Source: Lachnospiraceae bacterium A2
GTDB taxonomy: Bacteria; Bacillota; Clostridia; Lachnospirales; Lachnospiraceae
Reading direction: 5' to 3'
NCBI GenBank assembly: GCA_000403315.2
Contig: KE159636.1
Location: forward strand, 3,040,233 to 3,104,232
Length of the DNA: 64,000 nt
Notes under the pieces: generated by a model
The model's input: the letters and a program-made list of their open reading frames with translations, nothing else
The model's database searches: none
What the model was told of the DNA's origin: nothing
Shown: positions 47,158 through 56,519 of the stretch, in pieces
Layout of the letters: each line of letters opens with the position of its first letter
Numbering within the stretch: position 1 is the stretch's first letter
Program-made: the position numbers and the translations under genes

Positions 47158-49347
47158 ATGAATGGACCAAAGATGGGGCATTACCTTATTGAGCACATAC
47201 TTGCGCCCCAAGGCTCACAAGATATTCAGGCAACCCATGAAATTATAAACTTCATGGACGAAATGCCCGGCGGTTTTTTAATTTACCGTATGGGCGGGAC
47301 TGAGGAAATCATCTATGCCAACAAGGCTCTGCTGCGTATCTTCCAATGCGCATCCTTAGAGGAATTCCGGGAGCTTACCGGCAACTCCTTTCAGGGGATG
47401 GTGCACCCGGAGGATTTGGAAACTGTAGAACAGAGCATCATGGAACAGATTGCAAACAGCCAGTACGATCTTGACTATGTAGAATACCGGATTATCCCGA
47501 AAAACGGGGAGGTCCGCTGGGTGGAGGACTATGGGCATTACCTGCACCTAGAACATGTGGGGGACGTTTTCTATGTATTTATCAGTGACGCAACGGAAAA
47601 AAGGAACCTAAGCTTTGCTGAAAGAACCCGCCTGATGGAAGAAAAAATACAAAAAGAGGAAAAACTAAAAAGCCTGATGGAAGAATTTGACAAGGAGCGC
47701 CGCCTGATCAACCAAGAGCACCTGCGCCGCCTGGAAGTCATTGAAGGGCTCAGCGTAAATTATGAATCCATCCTTTATGCGGACCTGGACGCGGACAAGA
47801 TCCTGCCCTACCGCTTAAGCGACCGGACGGAAAAACAGTTTGAGAAGAAATTCCAAATGCGCCGGTTCCATTGGTACACCAACGATTATGTCAGCACATG
47901 GATCCACCCTGAAGACCAGGCGCTGGTTACAAAAGTTTCCTCCCCCGAATACATACGTAAAAGGCTGGCAAAAAGCAAGACCTATTACACCAATTACCGT
48001 GTCATCCACCGTGGGGAGCTCCAATATTTGCAGCTGCGCATTGTAAATGTAGGGAGCGGAGACCACATTTCCCAAATTGTCATGGGCTACCGGAAGGTAG
48101 ACGAGGAAGTCCGGCTGGAAATGGAGCAGAAACAGATTTTTGCAGACGCCCTCAATACGGCAAACCTTGCCATCAATGCCAAAAATACGTTCCTTTCCCA
48201 TATGTCCCACGACATGCGGACCCCCCTGAACGCAATTTTCGGCTATACGGCCCTTGCCAAGAAATATATCTCGGACCATGGGGCGGTGGAAAATTATTTG
48301 GGCAAAATTGAAATCGCAAGCAAACAGCTTTTGGAACTGATTGAAAAAGTGCTGGAGCTCTCCTGGGCGGAATCTACGGATACCCGCATTTCTGAATCCG
48401 AATGCAACTTAAGCGATATTGTGCAGGACGTCCATGAAAACCTGCTGTCCCAGGCAATGGAAAAAAATATTTCCTTTACCTTGGATTCTATCCAAATGAC
48501 ACACTGCGACATTTTCGGCGACCAAAATAAGCTCCGGCAGCTTCTCTCCAACCTGGCTTCCAACGCCATCACCTACACGGAGGAAGATGGGCAGGTGGAT
48601 ATCAGCGTAAAGGAACTGGAAAAATTCCCCAACAATTTCGCAGTTTACCAGTTTGTCGTCAAGGACACTGGCATCGGCATCAGCAAAGAATTCCTGGCGC
48701 ATATTTTCGATCCATTCGAGCGGGAGAAAAACACCACCTTCAGCGGCATCCACGGCACAGGCCTTGGGCTTACCATTGCCAAAAACCTTGTGGACATGAT
48801 GGGCGGGGATATCCAGGTAGACAGTACGCCGGGGAAAGGCAGCACATTCACCGTTACCCTCCGGTTCCGCATCCAGACCCATCCCCTGTCTTCTGCCAAC
48901 CACACGGAAGACGCTTTTTCCAGCCTGCTGAACAAACGGATTCTGCTAGTGGACGACAATATCGCCAATCTTGAAATTGAAACGGAAATCCTCCAGGGGA
49001 TGGGATTTATTGTGGAAACTGCCATCAACGGGAGCATTGCTGTAGAAAAAATGGGGCTTTCCTCCCCGGGGGACTATGATTTAATCCTGATGGACATCCA
49101 GATGCCAGTCATGGACGGCTGGGACGCCACGAAAAATATCCGCAGCCTGAAAGACCCGGCGCAGTCCCGTATCCCGATTATCGCATTGTCAGCGGACGCC
49201 TTTGACAGCGACAGGCAGATGTCCATTGAATGCGGCATGGACGCCCACCTGACGAAACCCATTGATGTGCCGCTGCTGTTAGAAACCATTGCAAAAACCT
49301 TACATGCAAGGAAATACAGTGAAATGGATGGCAGCAGACAGAAGTAA
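47158..49347 (+). CDS. Hybrid sensor histidine kinase with PAS domains
   Basis: A 729-residue protein without membrane helices. A PAS domain (about 30-140, GFLIYRMGGTEEIIYANKAL) is followed by a coiled coil, a second PAS-like region (about 190-315), the HisKA dimer domain with phospho-acceptor His351 (SHMSHDMRTPLNAIFGY), a HATPase domain (DTGIGISKEF, GTGLGLTIAKNLVDMMGG) and a C-terminal receiver with Asp646 (DLILMDIQMPVMDGW). No DNA-binding output or partner response regulator is adjacent, so signal passes on elsewhere. The ATG at 47158 has AGGAGG 8-9 bases upstream; an earlier ATG at 47095 lacks a binding site. Confidence 0.93.
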   Translation: MNGPKMGHYLIEHILAPQGSQDIQATHEIINFMDEMPGGFLIYRMGGTEEIIYANKALLRIFQCASLEEFRELTGNSFQGMVHPEDLETVEQSIMEQIANSQYDLDYVEYRIIPKNGEVRWVEDYGHYLHLEHVGDVFYVFISDATEKRNLSFAERTRLMEEKIQKEEKLKSLMEEFDKERRLINQEHLRRLEVIEGLSVNYESILYADLDADKILPYRLSDRTEKQFEKKFQMRRFHWYTNDYVSTWIHPEDQALVTKVSSPEYIRKRLAKSKTYYTNYRVIHRGELQYLQLRIVNVGSGDHISQIVMGYRKVDEEVRLEMEQKQIFADALNTANLAINAKNTFLSHMSHDMRTPLNAIFGYTALAKKYISDHGAVENYLGKIEIASKQLLELIEKVLELSWAESTDTRISESECNLSDIVQDVHENLLSQAMEKNISFTLDSIQMTHCDIFGDQNKLRQLLSNLASNAITYTEEDGQVDISVKELEKFPNNFAVYQFVVKDTGIGISKEFLAHIFDPFEREKNTTFSGIHGTGLGLTIAKNLVDMMGGDIQVDSTPGKGSTFTVTLRFRIQTHPLSSANHTEDAFSSLLNKRILLVDDNIANLEIETEILQGMGFIVETAINGSIAVEKMGLSSPGDYDLILMDIQMPVMDGWDATKNIRSLKDPAQSRIPIIALSADAFDSDRQMSIECGMDAHLTKPIDVPLLLETIAKTLHARKYSEMDGSRQK

Positions 49348-49362
49348 GATACCGAGGTAAAA

Positions 49363-49408
49363 CAAGCACTTGTTGCTGGCCGGAAAACGGTTAAGCAGCA
49401 AGTGCTTG
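49363..49408. terminator. Bidirectional terminator between the kinase gene and lepB
   Basis: CAAGCACTTGTTGCTG...CAGCAAGTGCTTG is a long stem; on the minus strand it is followed by TTTTACC, which suits lepB. It also closes the kinase gene. Confidence 0.7.
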
Positions 49409-49429
49409 ATACGTTGGGCTGCGCCCTGC

Positions 49430-49948
49430 TTATTTTAGGAAACGGGGATGGGGGAAATAGCTGACGGCAGCCTTCCCGATAATGTCCTCTTTTTTTACGA
49501 ATTTATGCTCCCAGTACCGGGAATCCCAGGAATCGTTCCGGTTATCCCCCATCATAAAGTAAGCGCCTTCCGGCACTTGGAACGGCCCAAACCTGTCATA
49601 GCTTACTTCGTCGGTATAATCCTGCTCCAAAGGCTCCCCGTCAATGTAAATCGTGCCGCCCTTCCCCTCAATCGTTTCCCCCGGCAGCCCTAAAATCCGT
49701 TTCAGGTAAAGGGTTTCCCCGTCGTCCGGGTAAATAAACGTTACAATATCCCCCCGTTCCGGCTCGCCGAACAGATAGGAAAGGCGGTTCACAAGGATTC
49801 TGTCCCCCGCCATCACAGTGGTTTCCATGGAGGATGTGGGCACCTGGGCATTGGCAATCATATATTTATTCAGCAGCATGCCAAACAGCAAGGCTGCCGC
49901 AATAATCCCTATATTTATGGCCGCTTCCCTTAACAGTTTCTTGTTCAT
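49430..49948 (-). CDS. lepB: Signal peptidase I
   Basis: A 172-residue protease that removes signal peptides at the membrane surface. One N-terminal membrane helix (about 10-30) is followed by the catalytic Ser40 (PTSSMETT) and Lys83 (LYLKRILGLPG); box E, GDNRNDSWDSRYW, is also present. The size is normal for Gram-positive Sip-type enzymes. GGAGGAGAAGG stands before the ATG. The GntR gene starts upstream on the same strand, 36 bases away. Confidence 0.95.
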   Translation of the reverse strand: MNKKLLREAAINIGIIAAALLFGMLLNKYMIANAQVPTSSMETTVMAGDRILVNRLSYLFGEPERGDIVTFIYPDDGETLYLKRILGLPGETIEGKGGTIYIDGEPLEQDYTDEVSYDRFGPFQVPEGAYFMMGDNRNDSWDSRYWEHKFVKKEDIIGKAAVSYFPHPRFLK

Positions 49949-49984
49949 CCCTTCTCCTCCTTTTCCCGTGTACCGCTGTTATCC

Positions 49985-50662
49985 TTATTCCATTGGGAGC
50001 TGCGCCATGGCATGCAGGATATGGATGCGCATGGCATTCCTTGCGCCCTCCCCATTCCGTTCCTTCAGAAAATCCATCAGTATTTTATGGTCCACAAGGG
50101 TTGCCCTGACTGCCGCTTCATGGGCTTCTGAAAGCTTGACCCCTTTATTGATCCCCTCATAAATGACAGGCATAAGCTGGTTCATAAACTCATTGTGGGT
50201 GGCTTTTGCAATGGACTTGTGGAAAGACTGCTCCACTTCTGTCCGGTCCTTATTCTGGCGGATACGCTCCTCAATCTCCGCCCCCAACGCTAAAATACGC
50301 TGGATTTCTTCCTCTGTGGCGCGGTTTGCAGCATAAAAGGCGGCTTCCGGCTCAAAAATCAGGCGCATTTCATATAAATCCCGTATGTTCACCGCCGCCG
50401 GGGCAAGGGAGGACAGTTCCTTTGGCTGCACCTGCCGAAAGTCCTCCCGGACAAAAGTCCCGCGCCCACGCTGGATTTCTAAGATTTTCCCTGTAACAAG
50501 GATACGGATGGCTTCCCGGAGGGTCGTGCGGCTTACCCCCAATTCTTCGGAAAGTTCATTTTCGTTGGGCAGCTTGCTCCCAGGAGGAAAACGTTTTTCC
50601 ACGGTAATCATGGATAGGATGGTATCTGCAATACGGTCTGACAGCCTGCTTCCTTGTTCCAT
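49985..50662 (-). CDS. GntR-family regulator, FadR subgroup
   Basis: A 225-residue regulator. The winged HTH is at residues 8-75 (FPPGSKLPNENELSEELGVS, TTLREAIRILV), and the FCD ligand-binding domain at 90-220 is all helical (DLYEMRLIFEPEAAFYAAN) with candidate metal ligands Asp and His (FHKSIAKATHNE). FadR/FCD regulators usually sense small organic acids. No target operon is obvious; neighbours are lepB and a CobW gene. AAAGGGG precedes the ATG. Confidence 0.92.
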   Translation of the reverse strand: MEQGSRLSDRIADTILSMITVEKRFPPGSKLPNENELSEELGVSRTTLREAIRILVTGKILEIQRGRGTFVREDFRQVQPKELSSLAPAAVNIRDLYEMRLIFEPEAAFYAANRATEEEIQRILALGAEIEERIRQNKDRTEVEQSFHKSIAKATHNEFMNQLMPVIYEGINKGVKLSEAHEAAVRATLVDHKILMDFLKERNGEGARNAMRIHILHAMAQLPME

Positions 50663-50678
50663 ATGGCCCCTTTCTGCA

Positions 50679-51620
50679 TTAGCTAAAATAAATCAACTCG
50701 TCTTCTGGCTTTTCCGCTTTCTCAACCTCCAATGCATACAGCACAGGCCCCTTCCCCCGGTACTCCATGGCAAATTCATTCCGCATCTCTGCAGTAATTT
50801 TAATCCATGATTTGTGCGGGATTTCTGACGCCCTGCCATATTTGCATTTAAACCCGATAAAGGTAATGTCGTCTGCACAGCATGTCATGGCAAACCTGCC
50901 CGGGATAAAAATATTTTTTTTCATTTTTTCCGGGCGGTATACAAGGGCCAGGAACTGCACTTTCTTCCCTTCGTATTTCTTAGGGTCGTCCAGGGCGTCC
51001 ATATACCAGATGCCGTAATCCATATCGGTAATCTCTATGGTTTCCTGGTTCAGGTCGTAGGGCAGCTCCTCCATGTCATTTTCATCAATCGTGCCGTTCT
51101 CCCGTTCATAGGCAATCTGGGCTTTCCGGTTCAGCGCTTTGATGGCCCGGCGGAATTTCCCTTTGGGGGTGCCGTCGGTGCAGCGGTTTATGATTACCAC
51201 GTCCGCCGCAAAAAGCTGTTCCATAATCATAGCCCTCATATTTGCCAGATACAGTTCAAACGTGGCGGCGTCCACCGTGGCAAGGGACTGTACCAGCACC
51301 CAGTCTTTGGGAAGGGCCAGTTCCAGAAATGTGGACATCTGCCAGGTGCCATTGTATTCAATGAATACTTGATCCGGGCGGCAGTCCCTGCCAAGCTCCG
51401 CCAGTTTTTCACTGGTAAATTCTTCCTCATCCTCAATCATTGCCAGCATTGCGTTGGCTTTTTGCAATTCCGCTTCGTCAAATTCTATTTCCCCATCCTC
51501 ACAGAGAATCAGCAGCGTCTTCCCATTCTCGCTGAAATCCCCTTCTATCAGGGTTTCCCGTATCAGGGAGCTTTTCCCGCTGTCCATGAAACCGGAAAAT
51601 AAATATACTGGAACCTCCAT
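50679..51620 (-). CDS. CobW-like GTPase fused to a DUF1980/TIGR03943-like domain
   Basis: A 313-residue protein from ATG 51620 (MEVPVYLFSGFMDSGKSSLI), with GGAAGG upstream; another start at 51692 would add 24 residues. The N-terminal 190 residues form a CobW-type G domain: P-loop GFMDSGKSS, a late VVIINRCTDGT in place of NKxD. The metal-binding GCxCC motif of CobW proteins is missing. The last 110 residues (GKKVQFLALVYRP, RFAMTCCADDITFIGFKC, WIKITAEM) look like the C-terminal domain of YcgQ/TIGR03943 proteins, which work with a membrane permease in metal handling. The domain fusion is notable. It follows a second, His-rich CobW gene. Confidence 0.8.
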   Translation of the reverse strand: MEVPVYLFSGFMDSGKSSLIRETLIEGDFSENGKTLLILCEDGEIEFDEAELQKANAMLAMIEDEEEFTSEKLAELGRDCRPDQVFIEYNGTWQMSTFLELALPKDWVLVQSLATVDAATFELYLANMRAMIMEQLFAADVVIINRCTDGTPKGKFRRAIKALNRKAQIAYERENGTIDENDMEELPYDLNQETIEITDMDYGIWYMDALDDPKKYEGKKVQFLALVYRPEKMKKNIFIPGRFAMTCCADDITFIGFKCKYGRASEIPHKSWIKITAEMRNEFAMEYRGKGPVLYALEVEKAEKPEDELIYFS

Positions 51621-51705
51621 TTTCTCACAACCTTCCTCATCCACTATAAAACTGGCTTGCGCCCTCACTTCCTGCAGGCTCCTTCCTGCCATTCTTTACC
51701 GGCTG

Positions 51706-52824
51706 TTATAGCCCAAACAGCCCCGCCAGTTTTTCTTCCTTCAAATCCGTCCCAATGACGCAGAGCCTTCCCGTATAATCCGGCTCCCCGGTGCGCAGTT
51801 CATATTCCCCGTCCACCATGTCAAAATAAACCCATGTGCCATCCTCCGTGGGAACCATCCCTTTTGCCCGGAGAATTGTGCCATATTCTTCCGTACTGCA
51901 GAATACTTCCATGGCATGCCCAATGGTTTCTTTGGTAAATATATGGGGCGTTTCCTTCCCCCAGCTTGTAAATACTTCATCTGCATGGTGATGGTGATGC
52001 CCATGCCCGTGCCCATGGCAGCCGCATGTACAGTCTGGCCCATGTTCATGGGCATGTTCCTCATGGTGGCAATGCTCCCCATGCCCATGGCTGTGTTCCC
52101 CATGCCCATGGCTGTGCCCCTCATGGTGGCAATGCTCCCCGTGCCCATGGCTGTGCTCCTCATGGTGGCAGTGCTCCCCATGCCCATGGCTGTGCTTATG
52201 CTCCTCCAGCACTTCTTCTTCCAATGTCTTCTGCTGCCCAATCACTTTATAAATCTGTTTCCCGTCCATCTCATCCCATGGGGTCGTAATCACAGCCGCC
52301 CTGGGATTTTTCTCCCGGATGGCATTTACCACGGTTTCCGTCTGCTCCGGCTTCACATTTTGGGTGCGGCTCAGCACAACCACTGTGGCATATTCAATCT
52401 GGTTATTGAAAAATTCACCGAAAGCCTTCATCTGCTTGGTGGCTTTCGCCGTATTAACCACGGTAATCCGCCCATTCAGCTTTACTTCATTTTCCTGCTC
52501 CACTTCCTGCACGGATTTCATCACGTCAGAAAGCTTCCCTACGCCGGAAGGCTCAATCAGAATCCGGTCAGGATGGAACCGCTCCATGACTTCCCGGAGG
52601 TTTTTCCCAAAATCCCCTACCAGGGAACAGCAGATGCAGCCGGAATTCAGTTCGCTGATTTCAATGCCGGAATCCTTTAAAAATCCGCCGTCAATGCCGA
52701 TTTCCCCAAATTCATTTTCGATTAATACAATTTTTTCCCCCTGGAACACATCCTCCAGCATTTTTTTGATAAAGGTTGTCTTCCCTGCGCCTAAAAACCC
52801 TGAAATAATATCAATCTTCGTCAT
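51706..52824 (-). CDS. CobW-family metallochaperone GTPase with His-rich loop
   Basis: A 372-residue protein of the COG0523 group that loads metal, mostly zinc, into client proteins. P-loop GFLGAGKTT (9-17); the metal site GCICC has Cys63, Cys65 and Cys66. Residues 208-285 form a dense His/Glu/Cys stretch (repeats of HGHGEHCHHEEHS, then CTCGCHGHGHGHHHHH), an ideal store of zinc or nickel. The C-terminal CobW_C domain follows. GGAGGG stands 7 bases before the ATG. It overlaps the DUF2156 gene stop by 4 bases and is followed by the CobW/DUF1980 fusion, so the three act together. Confidence 0.92.
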   Translation of the reverse strand: MTKIDIISGFLGAGKTTFIKKMLEDVFQGEKIVLIENEFGEIGIDGGFLKDSGIEISELNSGCICCSLVGDFGKNLREVMERFHPDRILIEPSGVGKLSDVMKSVQEVEQENEVKLNGRITVVNTAKATKQMKAFGEFFNNQIEYATVVVLSRTQNVKPEQTETVVNAIREKNPRAAVITTPWDEMDGKQIYKVIGQQKTLEEEVLEEHKHSHGHGEHCHHEEHSHGHGEHCHHEGHSHGHGEHSHGHGEHCHHEEHAHEHGPDCTCGCHGHGHGHHHHHADEVFTSWGKETPHIFTKETIGHAMEVFCSTEEYGTILRAKGMVPTEDGTWVYFDMVDGEYELRTGEPDYTGRLCVIGTDLKEEKLAGLFGL

Positions 52825-53744
52825 TGTTTTCCCTCCATATCTTTATAACTCACCATGCCTTTTTCCACCAAAAATACTGGGCGGTAGGACAGCTTTGCCT
52901 TCCGGAGCCCTTCCGCCCCGGTGTCCTCCTCCCGGTTCACATACTGGTATCCCTGGGCTTCATGGATTACAAACTGCTGGTTTATCATAGGGTATGCCCC
53001 CTGGATCCCTGCAAATGCTTTTTCAATATGCACCACAAAAGTATCCGGGTTTAACGGCTCCCCAATGGTAAATGCAAGGACTTCCCCTTCCGGCTCCGCC
53101 CGCAGCAGGCCGCCCTTTAACCCCAGTTCTTCAAACAGGCGCAGGGCATTTAAGGTAACGCACATCTCCGCCCTCTTTTCCTCGTCCTGCTCGCACTCGG
53201 CTTCTTCCCGCCATTTCAAGGCCATCTGGAAACATTCCTCAACATTCCCGGCGCCAACCGGCTCGTACACCCAGCCCGGGTAGTTCTCCTTAAATTTATT
53301 GATATGGTTCCGTTTCCCATGGAGCTTTTTCCCAGCCAGGGTGGTGAGTTTCTCTGTTTCATAGACATAATCGGCGGAATCCCGGTCATATGCGATTTGG
53401 AATCTTCCCGGATACCACTGTTCCAGCAGGACAAATTCCTGCTGCTGCACCAAATGCATATGGAATTCTTTCTGCTGGCTTTGGAACCATTCCATCATGG
53501 CGTCCATCGCCTTTGGCACCTGCCCAATCTCCCCTGCCGGGAATGTGATGCTTGGCTCCCCGTTTTCCAATGTCCCCCGGAACACCAGCGTATCTTCCAC
53601 CACGGCATAATCCGTAGGGTATTTCCGGCTCCAAAGATAAATATTCGGGAAAACCAGTTCGCAGCTCCGGTACGTCTTCCTGTTTAAATAAGTTCCAATC
53701 AGTTCCCTGTCTTCCAATCCGATTTTCTTAAATTCGATCTCCAT
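52821..53744 (-). CDS. DUF2156 protein (GNAT-like, phosphatidylglycerol lysyltransferase C-domain type)
   Basis: A 307-residue soluble protein with two GNAT-like halves: NIYLWSRKYPTDYAVVED in the first and GEVLAFTIGEPLNPDTFVVH followed by EKAFAGIQGAYPMINQQF in the second, the pattern of DUF2156 and of the aminoacyl-transfer domain of MprF. The membrane part of MprF is absent. The ATG at 53744 has GGAGA at 6 bases; upstream in-frame codons overlap the ABC gene and are not used. The start of the next gene overlaps its stop (ATGA). The donor and acceptor are unknown. Confidence 0.88.
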   Translation of the reverse strand: MEIEFKKIGLEDRELIGTYLNRKTYRSCELVFPNIYLWSRKYPTDYAVVEDTLVFRGTLENGEPSITFPAGEIGQVPKAMDAMMEWFQSQQKEFHMHLVQQQEFVLLEQWYPGRFQIAYDRDSADYVYETEKLTTLAGKKLHGKRNHINKFKENYPGWVYEPVGAGNVEECFQMALKWREEAECEQDEEKRAEMCVTLNALRLFEELGLKGGLLRAEPEGEVLAFTIGEPLNPDTFVVHIEKAFAGIQGAYPMINQQFVIHEAQGYQYVNREEDTGAEGLRKAKLSYRPVFLVEKGMVSYKDMEGKQ

Positions 53745-53751
53745 AAATCTC

Positions 53752-55488
53752 CTATCCGGCAAACTGCATCTGGTAAAGCTTTGCATAAATGCCTTCTTTT
53801 TCCAATAATTCCTTGTGCGTCCCTTCTTCCTCAATCCCCGTGTCTGTAAGCACCAGAATTTTCTGTGCGTTGCGGATGGTGGACAGGCGGTGGGCAATCA
53901 CAAAGGTGGTGCGGTTTTTCGCCAGTTTTTCCAAAGATTCCTGCACCACTTTTTCACTTTCATTATCCAAAGCCGAGGTTGCCTCGTCAAATATCAGTAT
54001 GGGCGGATTTTTCAAAAATACCCGCGCAATGGAAAGCCTCTGTTTCTGTCCGCCGGAAAGTTTCACGCCCCGCTGCCCGATATCCGTATCGTACCCGTCC
54101 GGCAGCGCCATGATAAATTCATGGGCATTTGCGCTTTTGGCAGCCATAATAGCTTCTTCCCTTGTGGCGCCCGGCCTGCCGTAACGGATATTGTCCATCA
54201 CAGTGCCGGCAAACAGGTATACGTCCTGCTGCACAATCCCAATCTGGTCCCGCAGGCTTTTTAAGGTTACGTCCCTGATATCCTGCCCGTCAATCTTCAC
54301 CGCGCCGCTTGTCACATCATAAAACCGGGGGATCAGGCTGCATAAGGTGCTCTTGCCTGCGCCGGAAGACCCTACCAGCGCCATATAGGATCCTGCCTTC
54401 ACCTCCAGGTTGATGTGGTTCAGCACAGTTTCCGTATTTTCCTCGTAATGGAAAGAAACATTGTCAAAGGAAATGTCGCCTTTGACATGTTTTAACTGCA
54501 CAGCTCCCGGCTTATCTGCAATGTCAGGATCAATTGCCATCATTTCCATAAAGCGTTCATACCCAGTATAGCCGTTCTGGAACTGCTCCGTAAAGTTAAT
54601 CAGCTTTTTCACCGGCTCCGTAAAAGTATTGATATACAGGAGGAAGGTAATCAAGTCCGCCACGTCCACCTGCCCGCGGGTAATCAGCACTGCGCCTGCC
54701 ACCAGCACCACAATGGTAATCAGCGTTGTCAGCGCCCCAAGGCCGGAATGGTAGCCTGCCATATAGACGTAGCTGTTTTTCTTGGCCGCCAAAAACCCCT
54801 GGTTCCCTTCCTCAAACTTGTCCAGCTCCACTTCCTCATTGGCAAAGGACTTTACGACCCGGATACCGGAAAGGTTGTCCTCAATCTGGCTGTTAATCTC
54901 TGCAATCTTCACCCGGTTCCGCTTAAACGCCCGCTTCATCCTCCTGTTGAAATACAGGGCATACACCAGCATAATGGGCACAAAGGCAAATGCAACCATG
55001 GTGAGCTTCACATCAATATTCATTAATATAATGAAAGAACCCACAATCTTTATAACAGAAATCACCAAGTCTTCCGGCCCATGGTGCAAAAGCTCGCTGA
55101 TGTCAAACAAATCACTGGTAATCCTTGACATAAGCTGCCCCACCTTCTGGTTGTTGAAAAAAGAAAACGACAGCTTCTGGTAATGCCCAAAAATTTCTGC
55201 CCGCATATCGTATTCAATCTTCGCCCCCATCACATGGCCATAATTGGAAATAAAATAGTTACAGAAGCACTCTAGCGCCACAAGCCCCAGCATCAGCACG
55301 CCAAGCCCAGCGATCCGCTCCAGCGCAGCCCCGGCCTCCATGGTAATCACATGGTTTGTAATATAGCGTACAATCAAAGGGATGGCTAACGTTACCCCTG
55401 CGCCCAGGATTGCAAAAAACATGTCCGCAAGGAATAAGGGCAGGTAAGGCTTATAATAGGATGCCAGCTTTTTTAATTTTTGTTCCAT
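53752..55488 (-). CDS. ABC exporter, fused permease-ATPase (MsbA/BmrA type)
   Basis: A 578-residue half transporter that works as a dimer. Six membrane helices occupy residues 15-310; the ATPase follows with Walker A GSSGAGKST, Q-loop IGIVQQDVYLFAGTV, signature LSGGQKQR, Walker B ILIFDEATSALD and the H-loop FVIAHRLST. It likely exports lipids or drugs. It is upstream of the DUF2156 gene by 7 bases, so it may head the CobW operon. A 1-kb repeat-rich gap lies upstream (55489-56519). Confidence 0.94.
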   Translation of the reverse strand: MEQKLKKLASYYKPYLPLFLADMFFAILGAGVTLAIPLIVRYITNHVITMEAGAALERIAGLGVLMLGLVALECFCNYFISNYGHVMGAKIEYDMRAEIFGHYQKLSFSFFNNQKVGQLMSRITSDLFDISELLHHGPEDLVISVIKIVGSFIILMNIDVKLTMVAFAFVPIMLVYALYFNRRMKRAFKRNRVKIAEINSQIEDNLSGIRVVKSFANEEVELDKFEEGNQGFLAAKKNSYVYMAGYHSGLGALTTLITIVVLVAGAVLITRGQVDVADLITFLLYINTFTEPVKKLINFTEQFQNGYTGYERFMEMMAIDPDIADKPGAVQLKHVKGDISFDNVSFHYEENTETVLNHINLEVKAGSYMALVGSSGAGKSTLCSLIPRFYDVTSGAVKIDGQDIRDVTLKSLRDQIGIVQQDVYLFAGTVMDNIRYGRPGATREEAIMAAKSANAHEFIMALPDGYDTDIGQRGVKLSGGQKQRLSIARVFLKNPPILIFDEATSALDNESEKVVQESLEKLAKNRTTFVIAHRLSTIRNAQKILVLTDTGIEEEGTHKELLEKEGIYAKLYQMQFAG

Positions 55489-55816
55489 TCAAATCCCCTT
55501 TCCTGAAAAATTCTTGATATATCGCATGCAAACTGCCAGAATTACAGTGGGACCCAGGCATTTGCATTGGGCAGCTTAAGGCCGGCTGCTGACCTGCCCT
55601 GCCGCCCGCAGGATTTATTATAACACAATTACCAGTTTTTTCAAATCTTTTGCCCATGCTGTATAGGTTCCCCTAATTTGGGGCTGTCCATAACATCCAG
55701 TAAATCTTGACAACTGCTTGCCTCATGGTATACGGTACCTTCTGCCACGCCCCTTATTATAAGCTTTTCCCCGCACAATCTCAATACAATTTGTATAATA
55801 TTTAATTCCTTATTTT

Positions 55817-55936
55817 GATTAGGGTGTCAAAAGGGTGCGACGCACCCGATCTATACCATATATTGATGTGTAAATAATTTGTAATAACAATATATAGTAT
55901 GAGCATAGCACCAAAAGTGCTTTTGACACCCTAATC
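55817..55936. mobile_element. MITE-like element 1, 120 bp
   Basis: Perfect 17-base terminal inverted repeats, GATTAGGGTGTCAAAAG at 55817-55833 and its complement at 55920-55936, enclose an AT-rich core with a GGGTGCGACGCACCC hairpin. There is no coding capacity. Its length and ends suggest a non-autonomous element. Confidence 0.7.
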
Positions 55937-55962
55937 CTATTTTGCAACCAATCGTACCAAAA

Positions 55963-56061
55963 GGGGACTGTCGCACTAAGCAAAACATATACAAGATATA
56001 GCATAGAATAATGATTTATACCAACTATATCTTGTATCAGTTTACTTAATGCGACAGCCCC
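55963..56061. mobile_element. MITE-like element 2, 99 bp
   Basis: The ends GGGGACTGTCGCACTAAG and GGGGCTGTCGCATTAAGT (reverse) pair nearly along their whole length; inside, ATACAAGATATAG is repeated inverted. A half end is also found at 34002. The ends look like insertion-sequence termini of the IS1182 kind, but no transposase is present. Confidence 0.65.
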
Positions 56062-56199
56062 ACTTTGCACATAAAAGCGCTCTGGAAAGCCAGCTTTTCA
56101 GACGCTTTTTGTGCAAGATGTCTGTGCTGCCAAAGGCAGCAAGACCTTTTGGCTCTATAGTATCGGCTATTATAAAAAATGGGGAAACGCAACACTATA

Positions 56200-56338
56200 G
56201 TCAAATACCCCGCAGCAAGCTACGGAGCATGACCTAGCTTGTTCTTTCCGCCCCAAGGGGCGGGGTATTTGACTCTCGCGGCATTCGCCAAATATCCGCG
56301 CGAGCGCGGCTGCTTGGCTCATTGCTCGCGGAAATAAA
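56200..56338 (-). repeat. Dispersed structured repeat, family 1, copy B
   Basis: Reverse copy of 61287-61391: it starts TTTATTTCCGCGAGCAATGA, inner hairpin CCGCGC-TC-GCGCGG at 56296-56309 (minus strand), then TCAAATACCCCGC...GCGGGGTATTTGA, whose arms enclose a longer loop than in copy A. Confidence 0.75.
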
Positions 56339-56519
56339 ATTGACGGAAAGTGCCTAATCTTTTATAATTAGGGGAGAATCCTGCATGTAAAACTGCTTTG
56401 GCATACATAAAAATCCTGCTCTGGCAGGTGCAAAACCCATTTAGCATATGGCAAAGGCTTTTTACATATGGCAGGCATTCTTTGAAAACCAGCAAACCAG
56501 CATGGAAAGGAGCAACCAT

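Noticed and set aside
51916..52680. Long Met/Pro/His-rich frames opposite the CobW His-rich loop
   Set aside because: These are low-complexity shadows of the CAT/GGC codon repeats on the other strand.
55819..56070. Open frame of 83 codons on the minus strand
   Set aside because: It consists of the two MITE-like elements and has no ribosome binding site.
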